Shown piece by piece: positions 35,875-43,603 of a stretch of DNA of 64,000 nucleotides. The position numbers were made by a program, and so were the translations under genes. Under the pieces are notes generated by a model that made no database searches, was not told the origin of the DNA, and saw only the letters and a program-made list of their open reading frames with translations. Source of the stretch: Myxococcus hansupus. GTDB taxonomy: Bacteria > Myxococcota > Myxococcia > Myxococcales > Myxococcaceae. The stretch is taken from positions 8,018,501 to 8,082,500 of the forward strand of contig NZ_CP012109.1 in assembly GCF_000280925.3 (NCBI RefSeq), given 5' to 3'. Each line of letters opens with the position of its first letter. The first letter of the stretch is position 1.

Positions 35875-36567
35875 ATGCCCGCAGCGCGCCCGCACATCGA
35901 ACCCCGACGCGTCCCCACCGCGGACTCCGTGGTGGTGAAGGAGATTTATCTCAGCGTCCAGGGGGAGTCCTCCCACGCGGGGCTGCTGTGCGCCTTCGTG
36001 CGCCTCACCGGCTGCCACCTGCGCTGCACCTACTGCGACAGCGAGTTCGCCTTCCACGGCGGCGCGCGCCGGAAGATTCCGGACATCGTCTCCGAGGTGC
36101 TGGGCATGCGCACGCCCATGGTGGAAGTCACGGGCGGCGAGCCCCTGCTCCAGCCCGGCGTCTATCCGCTGATGGAGGCGCTGCTCGACGCGGGGCTCAA
36201 GGTGCTGCTGGAGACCAGCGGCGCCATCGACGTGCGGCTCGTGCCCCCGGCGGTGCACAAAATCGTCGACATGAAGACGCCCTCCTCGGGCGAACACCTG
36301 CGCAACGACTACCGCAACTTCACGTCGATGAACGCCAACGACGAGCTGAAGTTCGTCATCGGCTCGCGCGAGGACTACGACTGGGCCAAGGCGCTCATCG
36401 CCGAGCACCAGCTCCTCCAGAAGCCCTACGGCACGCTGTTCTCCACCGTGTTCGACAAGCTCCACCCGCGACAGCTCGCCGAATGGGTCATCGAGGACAG
36501 GCTGGCCGTCCGCTTCCAGCTCCAGATGCACAAGTACATGTGGGACCCGAACGAGCGCGGCGTGTGA
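35875..36567 (+). CDS. queE: 7-carboxy-7-deazaguanine synthase, radical SAM
   Basis: 230 residues. The N-terminal EIYLSVQGESSHAG and the radical-SAM cluster motif CHLRCTYC (CxxxCxxC) followed by DSEFAF are diagnostic of QueE. VEVTGGEPLLQ is the SAM-binding GGE motif. It converts 6-carboxytetrahydropterin to CDG in queuosine/7-deazaguanine synthesis. No other que gene lies in the window, so the rest of the pathway is elsewhere. Confidence 0.93.
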   Translation: MPAARPHIEPRRVPTADSVVVKEIYLSVQGESSHAGLLCAFVRLTGCHLRCTYCDSEFAFHGGARRKIPDIVSEVLGMRTPMVEVTGGEPLLQPGVYPLMEALLDAGLKVLLETSGAIDVRLVPPAVHKIVDMKTPSSGEHLRNDYRNFTSMNANDELKFVIGSREDYDWAKALIAEHQLLQKPYGTLFSTVFDKLHPRQLAEWVIEDRLAVRFQLQMHKYMWDPNERGV

Positions 36568-36583
36568 GCGCGGCGCCGGTGAT

Positions 36584-37015
36584 TCACGTCTGGAAGTCTC
36601 CGAACAGCAACACGGTCATCCAGCACGCGGCCAGCCCCAGGTTCACCCACCCGAGCGCCGTGGTCACCCGGGCCTGATTCCGCCCGCGCTCGGCGCCTTC
36701 GCCCCGGGCGATGCGATGCAGCTCCCGGAGGCCCAGCACCACGCCCGCGAGCCCCGCCACCAGCGTGGGCAACGGCAACGTCAGCGAACAGGGCAGACAC
36801 ACCAGGCCCACCACGTTGAGCGCCAGCGCCACCTGGACGACGCGCGACGGCCGCGCCTCCTTCCGCATGATGGCCACGCAGGGCGCGCACGCGCAGTAAG
36901 GCGACTGGCCCACCAGCTCCGTGCAGTCGCCGCACAGGAAGGTGCCGCAGCGCATGCAGGTGGCCACCGCGGGGACGTCCGGGTGGTTGCCGCAGACCGC
37001 TCCGGTGGGCGTCAT
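36584..37015 (-). CDS. B-box-like zinc-binding small membrane protein
   Basis: 143 residues. The N-terminal ~45 residues have the pattern CGNHPDVPAVATCMRCG...LCGDCTELVG...C..C, a B-box-type zinc-binding domain seen in many myxobacterial small proteins. Two or three membrane helices follow (residues ~58-90 and ~115-138), resembling DUF4190. Its job is unknown; cytoplasmic zinc domains joined to a DUF4190-type membrane anchor suggest a structural or protein-docking role. It converges with queE with a 16-bp gap. Confidence 0.72.
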   Translation of the reverse strand: MTPTGAVCGNHPDVPAVATCMRCGTFLCGDCTELVGQSPYCACAPCVAIMRKEARPSRVVQVALALNVVGLVCLPCSLTLPLPTLVAGLAGVVLGLRELHRIARGEGAERGRNQARVTTALGWVNLGLAACWMTVLLFGDFQT

Positions 37016-37045
37016 GACGCGGCCCTCCCCTTCGCGGTACCGCGG

Positions 37046-37339
37046 TCAGAAGCCCGAGGGCAGCGGAGGACGGGCGGTCAGCGCCGCGACGCCGTGCAAC
37101 CCCAGGCCCAGGAACACGGCGGCCAGCACGGTGCAGGACATGAAGCCCGCGACGATGAGGCCCTTGCGCCGGTGCTCGAACTGGCTGAAAGCGTAGAAGG
37201 GCATGTAGCAAGGGATGAGCAGCACCATCATCCCCGTGCCCACGCTCCGCTGAAAGGCATGAACGAGCAGGGTGGCGGCGCATCCCAGCGCGATGACTGC
37301 GAACAGGATGGCGAGCGGAAGCAGCGGCACGCCCCCCAC
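37046..37339 (-). CDS. Small integral membrane protein, unknown
   Basis: 97 residues with three hydrophobic segments (residues ~5-25, ~35-53, ~62-85) and no recognised domain. It is 30 bp upstream of the B-box membrane protein on the same strand, so the two are probably co-transcribed. It shares a short divergent upstream region with the next gene. Confidence 0.6.
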   Translation of the reverse strand: MGGVPLLPLAILFAVIALGCAATLLVHAFQRSVGTGMMVLLIPCYMPFYAFSQFEHRRKGLIVAGFMSCTVLAAVFLGLGLHGVAALTARPPLPSGF

Positions 37340-37418
37340 TTAGCACGTTCCACCCTTTGCGGCGCTGGCGTGCACATATTAAGCACGCCCCGACGTCAAC
37401 CAGCCGAGGTACCAGCCG

Positions 37419-37730
37419 ATGAACGCCGCCAAGACGCTGCTCAACTTCATCCTCGCGGGGGCCCTGCTGGGCGTCGTCGTCGCCTCGTGGCTCGGCCCCA
37501 ACTACCTCGGCTGGTACAACGAGACGCCCTACGCCACCCAGACGATGTGCAACCTGCCCGAGGTCATCCGCAAGACGTCCGCGGACCTGATTTCGTACCA
37601 GGGCATTGGCGGGGCCGCGGGCGCGGCGGTCTTCCTCATCCTGGGAGTCCTCTTCGTGCGCTGGACGCACCGGCGCGCACGCCCCCTGGAGAAGCAGACG
37701 CCTCCCACCACCCCGCCCGCCGCGGCCTGA
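37419..37730 (+). CDS. Small membrane protein, unknown
   Basis: 103 residues with two membrane helices (~8-27 and ~63-82). A short extracytoplasmic loop between them holds one Cys and a run of aromatic residues (NYLGWYNETPY). The C-terminus is Pro/Thr-rich. No family recognised. Confidence 0.62.
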   Translation: MNAAKTLLNFILAGALLGVVVASWLGPNYLGWYNETPYATQTMCNLPEVIRKTSADLISYQGIGGAAGAAVFLILGVLFVRWTHRRARPLEKQTPPTTPPAAA

Positions 37731-37738
37731 CGCACAGC

Positions 37739-38125
37739 TCAGGGCGCCTGGGACACGGGGGGCGCCTGCACGATGACGCCGGGCCCCTGCGCGACGATGG
37801 CGCTGCCCTCGCTGTCCTCGACGATGACCAGGATGGCGAAGGTCGTCGTCTCCGCCACGTCCGGCGCCACCCACGTCGGGTTGCGCGCGGTCGGGTCACT
37901 GAAGCGGCCCGCGGGCTGCTCCGGGAGCTGCTTCCAACTGAAGGACATGGCGTCTCCGTCCGGCTCCTCCACCTCGAAGATGAAGGACACCACGTCCCCG
38001 CCCCGCACGATGGCGGGCGAAGGTCGCGGCCCCGTGTGGACCTGGGGAGGATGGTTGGCGCGACAGGCGACACACAGCCCCAACAGCGCCAACGCCCCGA
38101 AGACTTTCGAGTACGAGCGAGACAT
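37739..38125 (-). CDS. Small lipoprotein with Ig/PKD-like fold
   Basis: 128 residues from ATG 38125, giving a leader ending in GLCVAC (lipobox). The body is beta-rich with VVSFIFEVEEPDGDAMSFSW and PTWVAPDVAETTTF, a pattern of PKD or cadherin-like Ig domains that recur in myxobacterial envelope lipoproteins. The remaining upstream open frame is not coding. It converges with the small membrane protein, with 8 bp between stops. Confidence 0.68.
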   Translation of the reverse strand: MSRSYSKVFGALALLGLCVACRANHPPQVHTGPRPSPAIVRGGDVVSFIFEVEEPDGDAMSFSWKQLPEQPAGRFSDPTARNPTWVAPDVAETTTFAILVIVEDSEGSAIVAQGPGVIVQAPPVSQAP

Positions 38126-38225
38126 GCACCGGCCCCTTTGAATGGTGGAGCCAGGGTAACGCGTTGGAAGGGCGGCAGGTATTGCCCCAGCGGCGTGAAA
38201 CATTTCGAACACCGGGGCACCGCGC

Positions 38226-38519
38226 TCAGGCACGCCGCTTCGAACCGCGCGACGCGGCCAGCATCCGCAGCTTGTCGGCGCGCGACAGGCGCTTGATGGC
38301 GGCCTCCCGCCGCAGGGCCGCGCCCCGGTCCTCCGCCGCCTCGCTCCACACCAGGGTGACGGGAAGTCGCGCCCGCGTATAGGCCGCCCCCCGGCCCCGG
38401 CCATGGGTGGCCAGCCGGCGCTCCAGGTTGTTGGTGGCGCCGGTGTAGAGGGTGCCGTCACAGCACCGCAGGATGTAGACAGTCCACGAGGGCGATTCGT
38501 CCGGCACGTCGCGCCGCAC
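38226..38519 (-). CDS. GIY-YIG nuclease-family protein
   Basis: 97 residues from GTG 38519, which has GAGGG 7 bases upstream; a GTG at 38507 is an alternative. The domain begins WTVYILRCCDGTLYTGATNNLERRL and contains the GIY-YIG core as VYIL...LYTG with the conserved Arg and a Tyr/Glu-containing helix. It belongs to the UPF0213/UvrC-N-like small single-domain group, whose cellular function is not established. Confidence 0.85.
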   Translation of the reverse strand: MRRDVPDESPSWTVYILRCCDGTLYTGATNNLERRLATHGRGRGAAYTRARLPVTLVWSEAAEDRGAALRREAAIKRLSRADKLRMLAASRGSKRRA

Positions 38520-38545
38520 TGTACCGCCCTCGAGGACCGTCCGCC

Positions 38546-38863
38546 CTACTTCCGCCCGGAGGCGTCCCCTTCGAACGGACTCAACGCGCGCAGCCGCAGT
38601 CGCCGCGCGGGGTACCGCCGCGCCCCAGGTGCTCCCGCCGGGGCCATGACGCCCGCGACCGGGGCCAACGGGTCGCCCTTCCACGCCGCGAGGAGGTGCT
38701 CCTCGCTCACCAACCCCAACAACCCACCCCCATCCCCCACCACCCCCAGCAACCGCACCTGGTGCCGCTCCATCTTCCGAAGGGCCGCCAGAAGAGTATC
38801 CGTGGGAAAAACGGTGGCGATGAAGGAGGACCAACTTTCCATCCAAGCCTGTTTTCGCCGCAT
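38546..38863 (-). CDS. CBS-domain protein
   Basis: 105 residues from ATG 38863, with GGAGG 8 bases upstream; the longer open frame starting at 38941 lacks such a site. A single CBS-like half is visible: IATVFPTDTLLAALRKMERHQVRLLGVVGDGGGLLGLVSEEHLLAAW. One CBS motif is too short to make the usual pair, so it may dimerise. Stops 26 bases before the GIY-YIG start on the same strand. Confidence 0.72.
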   Translation of the reverse strand: MRRKQAWMESWSSFIATVFPTDTLLAALRKMERHQVRLLGVVGDGGGLLGLVSEEHLLAAWKGDPLAPVAGVMAPAGAPGARRYPARRLRLRALSPFEGDASGRK

Positions 38864-39008
38864 TGCCACGTCCTCCGTGTTGTCTCCTACATCTCCCTGC
38901 AACAGTCCTGCCGTACAAGGGAGCTGCTCACCAATGAACACCGCATCGCCCCGCGGTCCGGCTTAGAATGCGGCGGTGACTCGTCGACAGGTGGCACGGC
39001 TGGGACGG

Positions 39009-40037
39009 ATGGCGGACCTCTTTTCGCGGACGATGACGCGCGGGAAGGAGGGCCTGCTGACGCTCAGCTTCCGGCCCGATGAGCTCTACCGGGTGCCCAC
39101 GGACGACGGGGCCTCCATCGCCCTGGGGCGCTACCACGCCCGAGGCGAGAAGCGCTTCGCCGAGCCCGTCATCCTGTGTCACGGGCTGGGCGCGAACCGC
39201 TTCCACCTGGACTTCGACGAGCAGTACAGCATGGCCCGCTACCTGGCCCGCGCGGGCTTCGAGACGTGGGTGCTGGAGCTGCGCGGCCGAGGGCTGGCGG
39301 GCGACTGTCCGGACTTCAACTTCGACGACCAGGCCGAGCACGACGTGCGCACCGCGGTGCGAACCGTCTTGTCCACAGGTGCCAGGGAAGTGCTCTGGGT
39401 TGGGCATTCCAAGGGAGGGCTGATGCTCTACGCCCACCTGGCCAAGACGCCCCAGGCGCCGGTGCGGGCGGCCGTCGTGCTGGGCGCCCCCTTCACCTTC
39501 GCGGTGCAGCCGGGCCTGCGCACCTTCATCCAGAAGGTGGAGCCGGTGCTGAAGCTGCGGGTCATCCCCACCAGCCGCGTCACCAGCATCGCCCTGTTCG
39601 GCGCGCCCCCCGGCCCCATGAGCCGCTACATGATGTTGGCGGAGAACATGGAGACGGACGTGGTGCGGCGCGCGCTGGCCAACGTGCCGGCCGACATCGC
39701 CGGCGGCGTGGGCCGCCAGTTCGCCCGGTGGATCACCACCAACCGCTTCACGTCCTACAACGGCGAGTTCGACTACCGGGAGGCCCTCTCCCGGGTGAAC
39801 ATCCCCTTCCTGCTGATGGCGGGCAGCAAGGACCTGCTGGCCCCGCCCATGGCGGTGGCCCGCGCCAAGGAGCACCTGGGCGGCCCGGTGAAGGTCCTCG
39901 TGGCCGGCAAGGCCCATGGTTTCGGGGCGGACTATGGCCACGCGGACCTGGTGCTTGGCCGCCGGGCCCCGGACGAAATCTTCCCCCTGGTGGAGGCGTT
40001 TCTCTCCTCACACGCGACGCCGCCGCGGCCCGGGTGA
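39009..40037 (+). CDS. Alpha/beta hydrolase
   Basis: 342 residues from ATG 39009; a GTG at 38976 would add 11 residues, and neither has a strong ribosome-binding site. It has HGLGANRFHLDF (oxyanion region), the nucleophile elbow GHSKGG, an Asp in AGSKDLLAP, and a His in KAHGFGADYGHAD. It is probably an esterase or lipase-like hydrolase of the PHA/cutinase-related group. The hydrolysed substrate cannot be told. Confidence 0.86.
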   Translation: MADLFSRTMTRGKEGLLTLSFRPDELYRVPTDDGASIALGRYHARGEKRFAEPVILCHGLGANRFHLDFDEQYSMARYLARAGFETWVLELRGRGLAGDCPDFNFDDQAEHDVRTAVRTVLSTGAREVLWVGHSKGGLMLYAHLAKTPQAPVRAAVVLGAPFTFAVQPGLRTFIQKVEPVLKLRVIPTSRVTSIALFGAPPGPMSRYMMLAENMETDVVRRALANVPADIAGGVGRQFARWITTNRFTSYNGEFDYREALSRVNIPFLLMAGSKDLLAPPMAVARAKEHLGGPVKVLVAGKAHGFGADYGHADLVLGRRAPDEIFPLVEAFLSSHATPPRPG

Positions 40038-40134
40038 GGTTGTCCGGCCCTGCCCGGCGTGCTAGCGGAACGGGCCTCGTGTCATGACTGACGGCTTGCC
40101 ACCCTGGAGCCCACCTACCCACGAGGCCTCGCGC

Positions 40135-41133
40135 ATGCGCCCTTCTCCCACCCGCGCCTCCCTGGTCCCACTCTCCATCGCGCTGGCCATGGGCGTGGGC
40201 GTGGCCGCCTGCACCAAGCCCGTGATGGAGACGCCGGAGTCGCTGGTGGTCGCCAGCGTCAACGGCGAGGTGCTCAGCCGGGCGGACTTCGAGCAGGAGC
40301 TGTGGCGGGAGATGGCCCTGTCGGACGTCACCCAGCGCACCGCGGAGGACGTGGAGCCCTTCAAGCGCGCGCTCCTCGAGACGTACATCCACCGGATGCT
40401 GCTGCTCCAGGAGGCGCGCAAGCACAACATCTCCGCGTCCCCGGAAGAGGTGGACCGGGGGGTGCTGCGGCTGTCGGGTGACTATCCGGCGGGCAACTTC
40501 AACGAGGTCCTGGCCCAGGGCCAGCTCTCCATGTCCGAGCTGCGCTCGCGCGAGGCGAGCAGGCTGACCATCGAGAAGCTGTTCGCCAGCCATGTCTATT
40601 CGCGGGTGGCGGTGACGGAGGAGGAGCTGCGCGCCTGGTACGCCGCCCACGACACGGACTTCCATGAGCCCGAGCGGGTGCACGCCGCGCAAATCGTGGT
40701 GAAGGGCCTGGACGAGGCACGGCGGCTGCAAGCCCAGCTCAAGTCGGGCAAGAAATTCGCGGACCTGGCGCGCAGGTACTCGCTCAGCGCGGACGCCAAG
40801 GTGGGAGGCGACCTGGGACTGTTCCCCCGAGGGCAGATGCCGCCAGCCTTCGACGAGGTGGTATTCAAGCTGGGGGTGGGGCAGGTTTCGGACGTGGTCT
40901 CCACCGAGTACGGCTTCCACCTGTTCCGCGTGCTGGAGCGCAAGCCGGCGCGCAAGCGGGAGTTCGCGGAGGTGCGGCAGTTGGTGGAGGGGAAGATGCT
41001 GGAGCAGAAGCGGGCGCAGGCGCAGGAGACGTTCGAGAAGGAGCTGCGGCAGAAGGCGCAGGTCCAGGTGAACGAGGCCACGTTGCAGGCCATCCGCGGG
41101 CGTCCGGTGCCTCAGCAGGCGGCGGCGGAGTGA
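40135..41133 (+). CDS. Lipoprotein parvulin-type peptidyl-prolyl isomerase
   Basis: 332 residues from ATG 40135, with GAGG 8 bases upstream, giving a leader that ends in GVAAC (lipobox). The N-terminal SurA_N-like helical region (SVNGEVLSRADFEQEL) precedes a PpiC parvulin domain (HAAQIVVKGLDEA, FADLARRYSLSADAKVGGDLGLF), followed by a charged helical tail with paired Arg/Lys and Glu. It should fold or escort envelope proteins near the membrane. Together with the next gene it gives a tandem of parvulin chaperones. Confidence 0.86.
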   Translation: MRPSPTRASLVPLSIALAMGVGVAACTKPVMETPESLVVASVNGEVLSRADFEQELWREMALSDVTQRTAEDVEPFKRALLETYIHRMLLLQEARKHNISASPEEVDRGVLRLSGDYPAGNFNEVLAQGQLSMSELRSREASRLTIEKLFASHVYSRVAVTEEELRAWYAAHDTDFHEPERVHAAQIVVKGLDEARRLQAQLKSGKKFADLARRYSLSADAKVGGDLGLFPRGQMPPAFDEVVFKLGVGQVSDVVSTEYGFHLFRVLERKPARKREFAEVRQLVEGKMLEQKRAQAQETFEKELRQKAQVQVNEATLQAIRGRPVPQQAAAE

Positions 41134-41197
41134 CGACGGAATCGAAGTCCGGGGCGTCGGTTGGACGCGCCCGGGGTGGTGCGGAAGGATGGCAGGA

Positions 41198-42166
41198 ATG
41201 AAGAAGCTGGTGTCGGCAATCGCGTCGGTGGCGCTCCTGGGCAGCGGAACGGCGGCGCAAGCGGAGCTCGTGGACAAGGTCGTCGCGGTGGTGAACCGCG
41301 ACATCATCGCGCTGTCGGAAGTGCAGCAGCGCGCGGCGCCGGAGATGTCGCAGGTCAATGACCCGGATCCGCGCAAGCGCGGTGAGATTCGGATGCAGTT
41401 GATGCGGACGGCCCTGGATACCCTCATCGGCGAGAAGCTGATGGAGGCCGAAATCGCGCAGCTCGGCATCAGTGCCAGCGAGGCCGAGGTCGACGAGCTG
41501 GTCGCGGACGTGCGCCAGCAGAACAACATCACCGACCCCGCGCAGTTCGAGCAGTTGCTGGTGAATGAAGGCCTCACCATGGCCACGTACCGGGACATGA
41601 TGCGCAAGCGCATCACCCGCGACCGGCTCCTGCGCATGAAGGTGGGTCCCCAGGTGAAGCTCACCGAGGAGGATCTGAAGGCCGCCTATACCCAGTACAC
41701 GCGCATGGAGAGCGGTGACTCGGAGGTCCACGCGCGCCACATCCTGGTGCAGGTGGACTCCAAGGCCACGCCGGAGCAGGTGGAGGCCGCGAAGAAGCGG
41801 GCAGAGGCCATCGCCACGGAGGCGCGGCGTCCGGGCATGGACTTCGCGTCGCTCGCCCGCGCCCGCAGCGAGGGCCCCAGCGCCGCCGACGGCGGTGACC
41901 TGGGCTGGTTCAAGCGCGGCGTCATGGTGCCGGCCTTCGAGCGGGCGGCGTTCACCCTCCCGGAGGGCGGCGTCAGCGAGCCGGTGCGCACCAACTTCGG
42001 CTGGCACGTGCTGAAGGTGGAGGAGCGCCGCGCGGTGGCCGCCGCCTCCTACGAGGAGATGCGCTCCAAGCTGGAGGGCAAGCTGCTCCAGGAGAAGACG
42101 GAGAAGTTCCTCGACCAGTACGTGCAGGAACTGCGGCAGAAGGCCAACGTCGACGTGAAGATGTAA
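41198..42166 (+). CDS. SurA-like periplasmic peptidyl-prolyl isomerase
   Basis: 322 residues from ATG 41198 (AAGGA 8 bases upstream; an ATG three codons earlier is too close to it). Signal peptide ends at AQA. The SurA_N domain (LVDKVVAVVNRDIIALSEVQQR) is followed by one parvulin domain (SEVHARHILVQ, FASLARARSEGPSAADGGDLGWF), whereas enterobacterial SurA has two. It is expected to be a chaperone for outer-membrane proteins. pdxA follows after 6 bases, the order also seen in surA-pdxA of E. coli. Confidence 0.88.
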   Translation: MKKLVSAIASVALLGSGTAAQAELVDKVVAVVNRDIIALSEVQQRAAPEMSQVNDPDPRKRGEIRMQLMRTALDTLIGEKLMEAEIAQLGISASEAEVDELVADVRQQNNITDPAQFEQLLVNEGLTMATYRDMMRKRITRDRLLRMKVGPQVKLTEEDLKAAYTQYTRMESGDSEVHARHILVQVDSKATPEQVEAAKKRAEAIATEARRPGMDFASLARARSEGPSAADGGDLGWFKRGVMVPAFERAAFTLPEGGVSEPVRTNFGWHVLKVEERRAVAAASYEEMRSKLEGKLLQEKTEKFLDQYVQELRQKANVDVKM

Positions 42167-42172
42167 GCCGCC

Positions 42173-43183
42173 GTGGGCCTTCCGCTCGTCGGAATCTCCC
42201 TGGGGGACGTGTCGGGCATCGGGCCGGAGGTGACGGCGGCGGCCCTGGCGAAGCCCTCGGTGCGCAAGGTGCTCGTCCCCGTCATCTTCGGGGACGGGCC
42301 CACGTTGGAGCGCTTCCCCGCCTTCCGCCGCTATGTGCGCGTGGCACCATCGGCCCTGGGCCGCGTGGACGCCCCCACGGTGGTGGAGGTGACGCGGCTG
42401 AAGGAGAAGGACCGCGCTCCTGGAAAGCCCTCTCGCGAGGGAGGCCGGGCGCAGTACGCGTTCGTGACGGCGGCCATCGACGCGATGCGGGCCGGGCACG
42501 TGGACGCGCTGTGCACGGCGCCCGTGTCGAAGGAGCAGATTTCCCGCGCGGGCATTCCCTTCATGGGCCACACCGAGGTGCTGGCGGAGGCCTTTGGCGT
42601 GGAGGTGATGATGTTGATGGATGGGCCCCGCGTGCGCGTGGGGCTCGCCACCAACCACGTGCCCCTGGCGGAGCTGCCGCGACTGCTGACGGTGGAGGGC
42701 CTGACGGCGCAGCTCAAGCTGATGTCGCGGAGCCTGGAGCCGGTGGTGGGCCGCAAGCCGCGCATCGCCGTCCTGGGGCTCAACCCGCACGCGGGTGAAG
42801 GTGGCTTGTTGGGGCGCGAGGAGGTCGAGGTGATTGGCCCCGCCATCCGCAAGGCCCGCGCGGCCCGGGTGGACGCGCACGGCCCCATTCCGGCGGATGG
42901 GCTCTTCGCGAAGCCGGACGAAGTGGGCGCGCGGTACGACGCGGTGCTGGCCATGTACCACGACCAGGGGCTCATCCCGGCCAAGGCGCTGGACTTCGAG
43001 CGCACGGTGAACGTGACGCTGGGCCTGCCCGTGCCGCGCACGTCGCCGGATCACGGCACGGCGTACGCCATCGCGGGCAAGGGCGAGGCGAGCTGTGTGC
43101 CCATGGTGGAAGCGCTGCTCAAGTCCGCACAGCTCGCCACGGCGCGTGAGCGTGGAAAGCGCGGCGTGGCGCGAAGCCGGTAG
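42173..43183 (+). CDS. pdxA: 4-hydroxythreonine-4-phosphate dehydrogenase
   Basis: 336 residues from GTG 42173, 6 bases after the SurA-like stop. GDVSGIGPEVT at the N-terminus, AFVTAAIDAMRAGHVDALCTAPVSKE, GHTEVLAE and AMYHDQGLIPAKAL are the PdxA landmarks; the metal-binding His residues lie in these last two. It oxidises 4-phosphohydroxy-threonine in the deoxyxylulose-phosphate-dependent pathway to pyridoxal phosphate. Confidence 0.94.
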   Translation: MGLPLVGISLGDVSGIGPEVTAAALAKPSVRKVLVPVIFGDGPTLERFPAFRRYVRVAPSALGRVDAPTVVEVTRLKEKDRAPGKPSREGGRAQYAFVTAAIDAMRAGHVDALCTAPVSKEQISRAGIPFMGHTEVLAEAFGVEVMMLMDGPRVRVGLATNHVPLAELPRLLTVEGLTAQLKLMSRSLEPVVGRKPRIAVLGLNPHAGEGGLLGREEVEVIGPAIRKARAARVDAHGPIPADGLFAKPDEVGARYDAVLAMYHDQGLIPAKALDFERTVNVTLGLPVPRTSPDHGTAYAIAGKGEASCVPMVEALLKSAQLATARERGKRGVARSR

Positions 43184-43258
43184 CCGTTGTCTCGGCGCTT
43201 CCTCCTGAAGACTTGAAGCACAGCGCGACGCGGCGGCCCGTGGCACGGCCTCCGGCGC

Positions 43259-43564
43259 TCATGGCCCCGGAAGAAGCCGGCCGACGTGCTCCGCCAGGTC
43301 CTCGCCGTCCTTCGCGGGGTCGATGATGTGGATGTGCGCGCCGGTGCCGCCGCCTGGAATCACCAGCACGCTCACGCGGCCCCTGGGACACTCGCCCAGG
43401 CATCCGGACGCAATCACCCGCGTCCGCTCCGTGAGCCCTCGTCCCGCCAGGGACTCACGCACGCGGCGCGGCAGGTCCACGCCGCCAGCGCTCGCGTCCA
43501 GGCGCACCAGACACCGGTGGCAGACGTGCAACTCCGTGGGCTCGGGCGGCTCGGTCGCGGACAT
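43259..43564 (-). CDS. (2Fe-2S) ferredoxin-like / metal-binding protein
   Basis: 101 residues with CHRCL early, then GCLGECPRG later: four cysteines in the CxxC...CxxxC arrangement of thioredoxin-like [2Fe-2S] ferredoxins. The partner is unknown. It converges with pdxA. Confidence 0.8.
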   Translation of the reverse strand: MSATEPPEPTELHVCHRCLVRLDASAGGVDLPRRVRESLAGRGLTERTRVIASGCLGECPRGRVSVLVIPGGGTGAHIHIIDPAKDGEDLAEHVGRLLPGP

Positions 43565-43603
43565 TCCGGAGGAAGCATACGGGCCGCCAGAGCGGCCCGG
43601 GCC

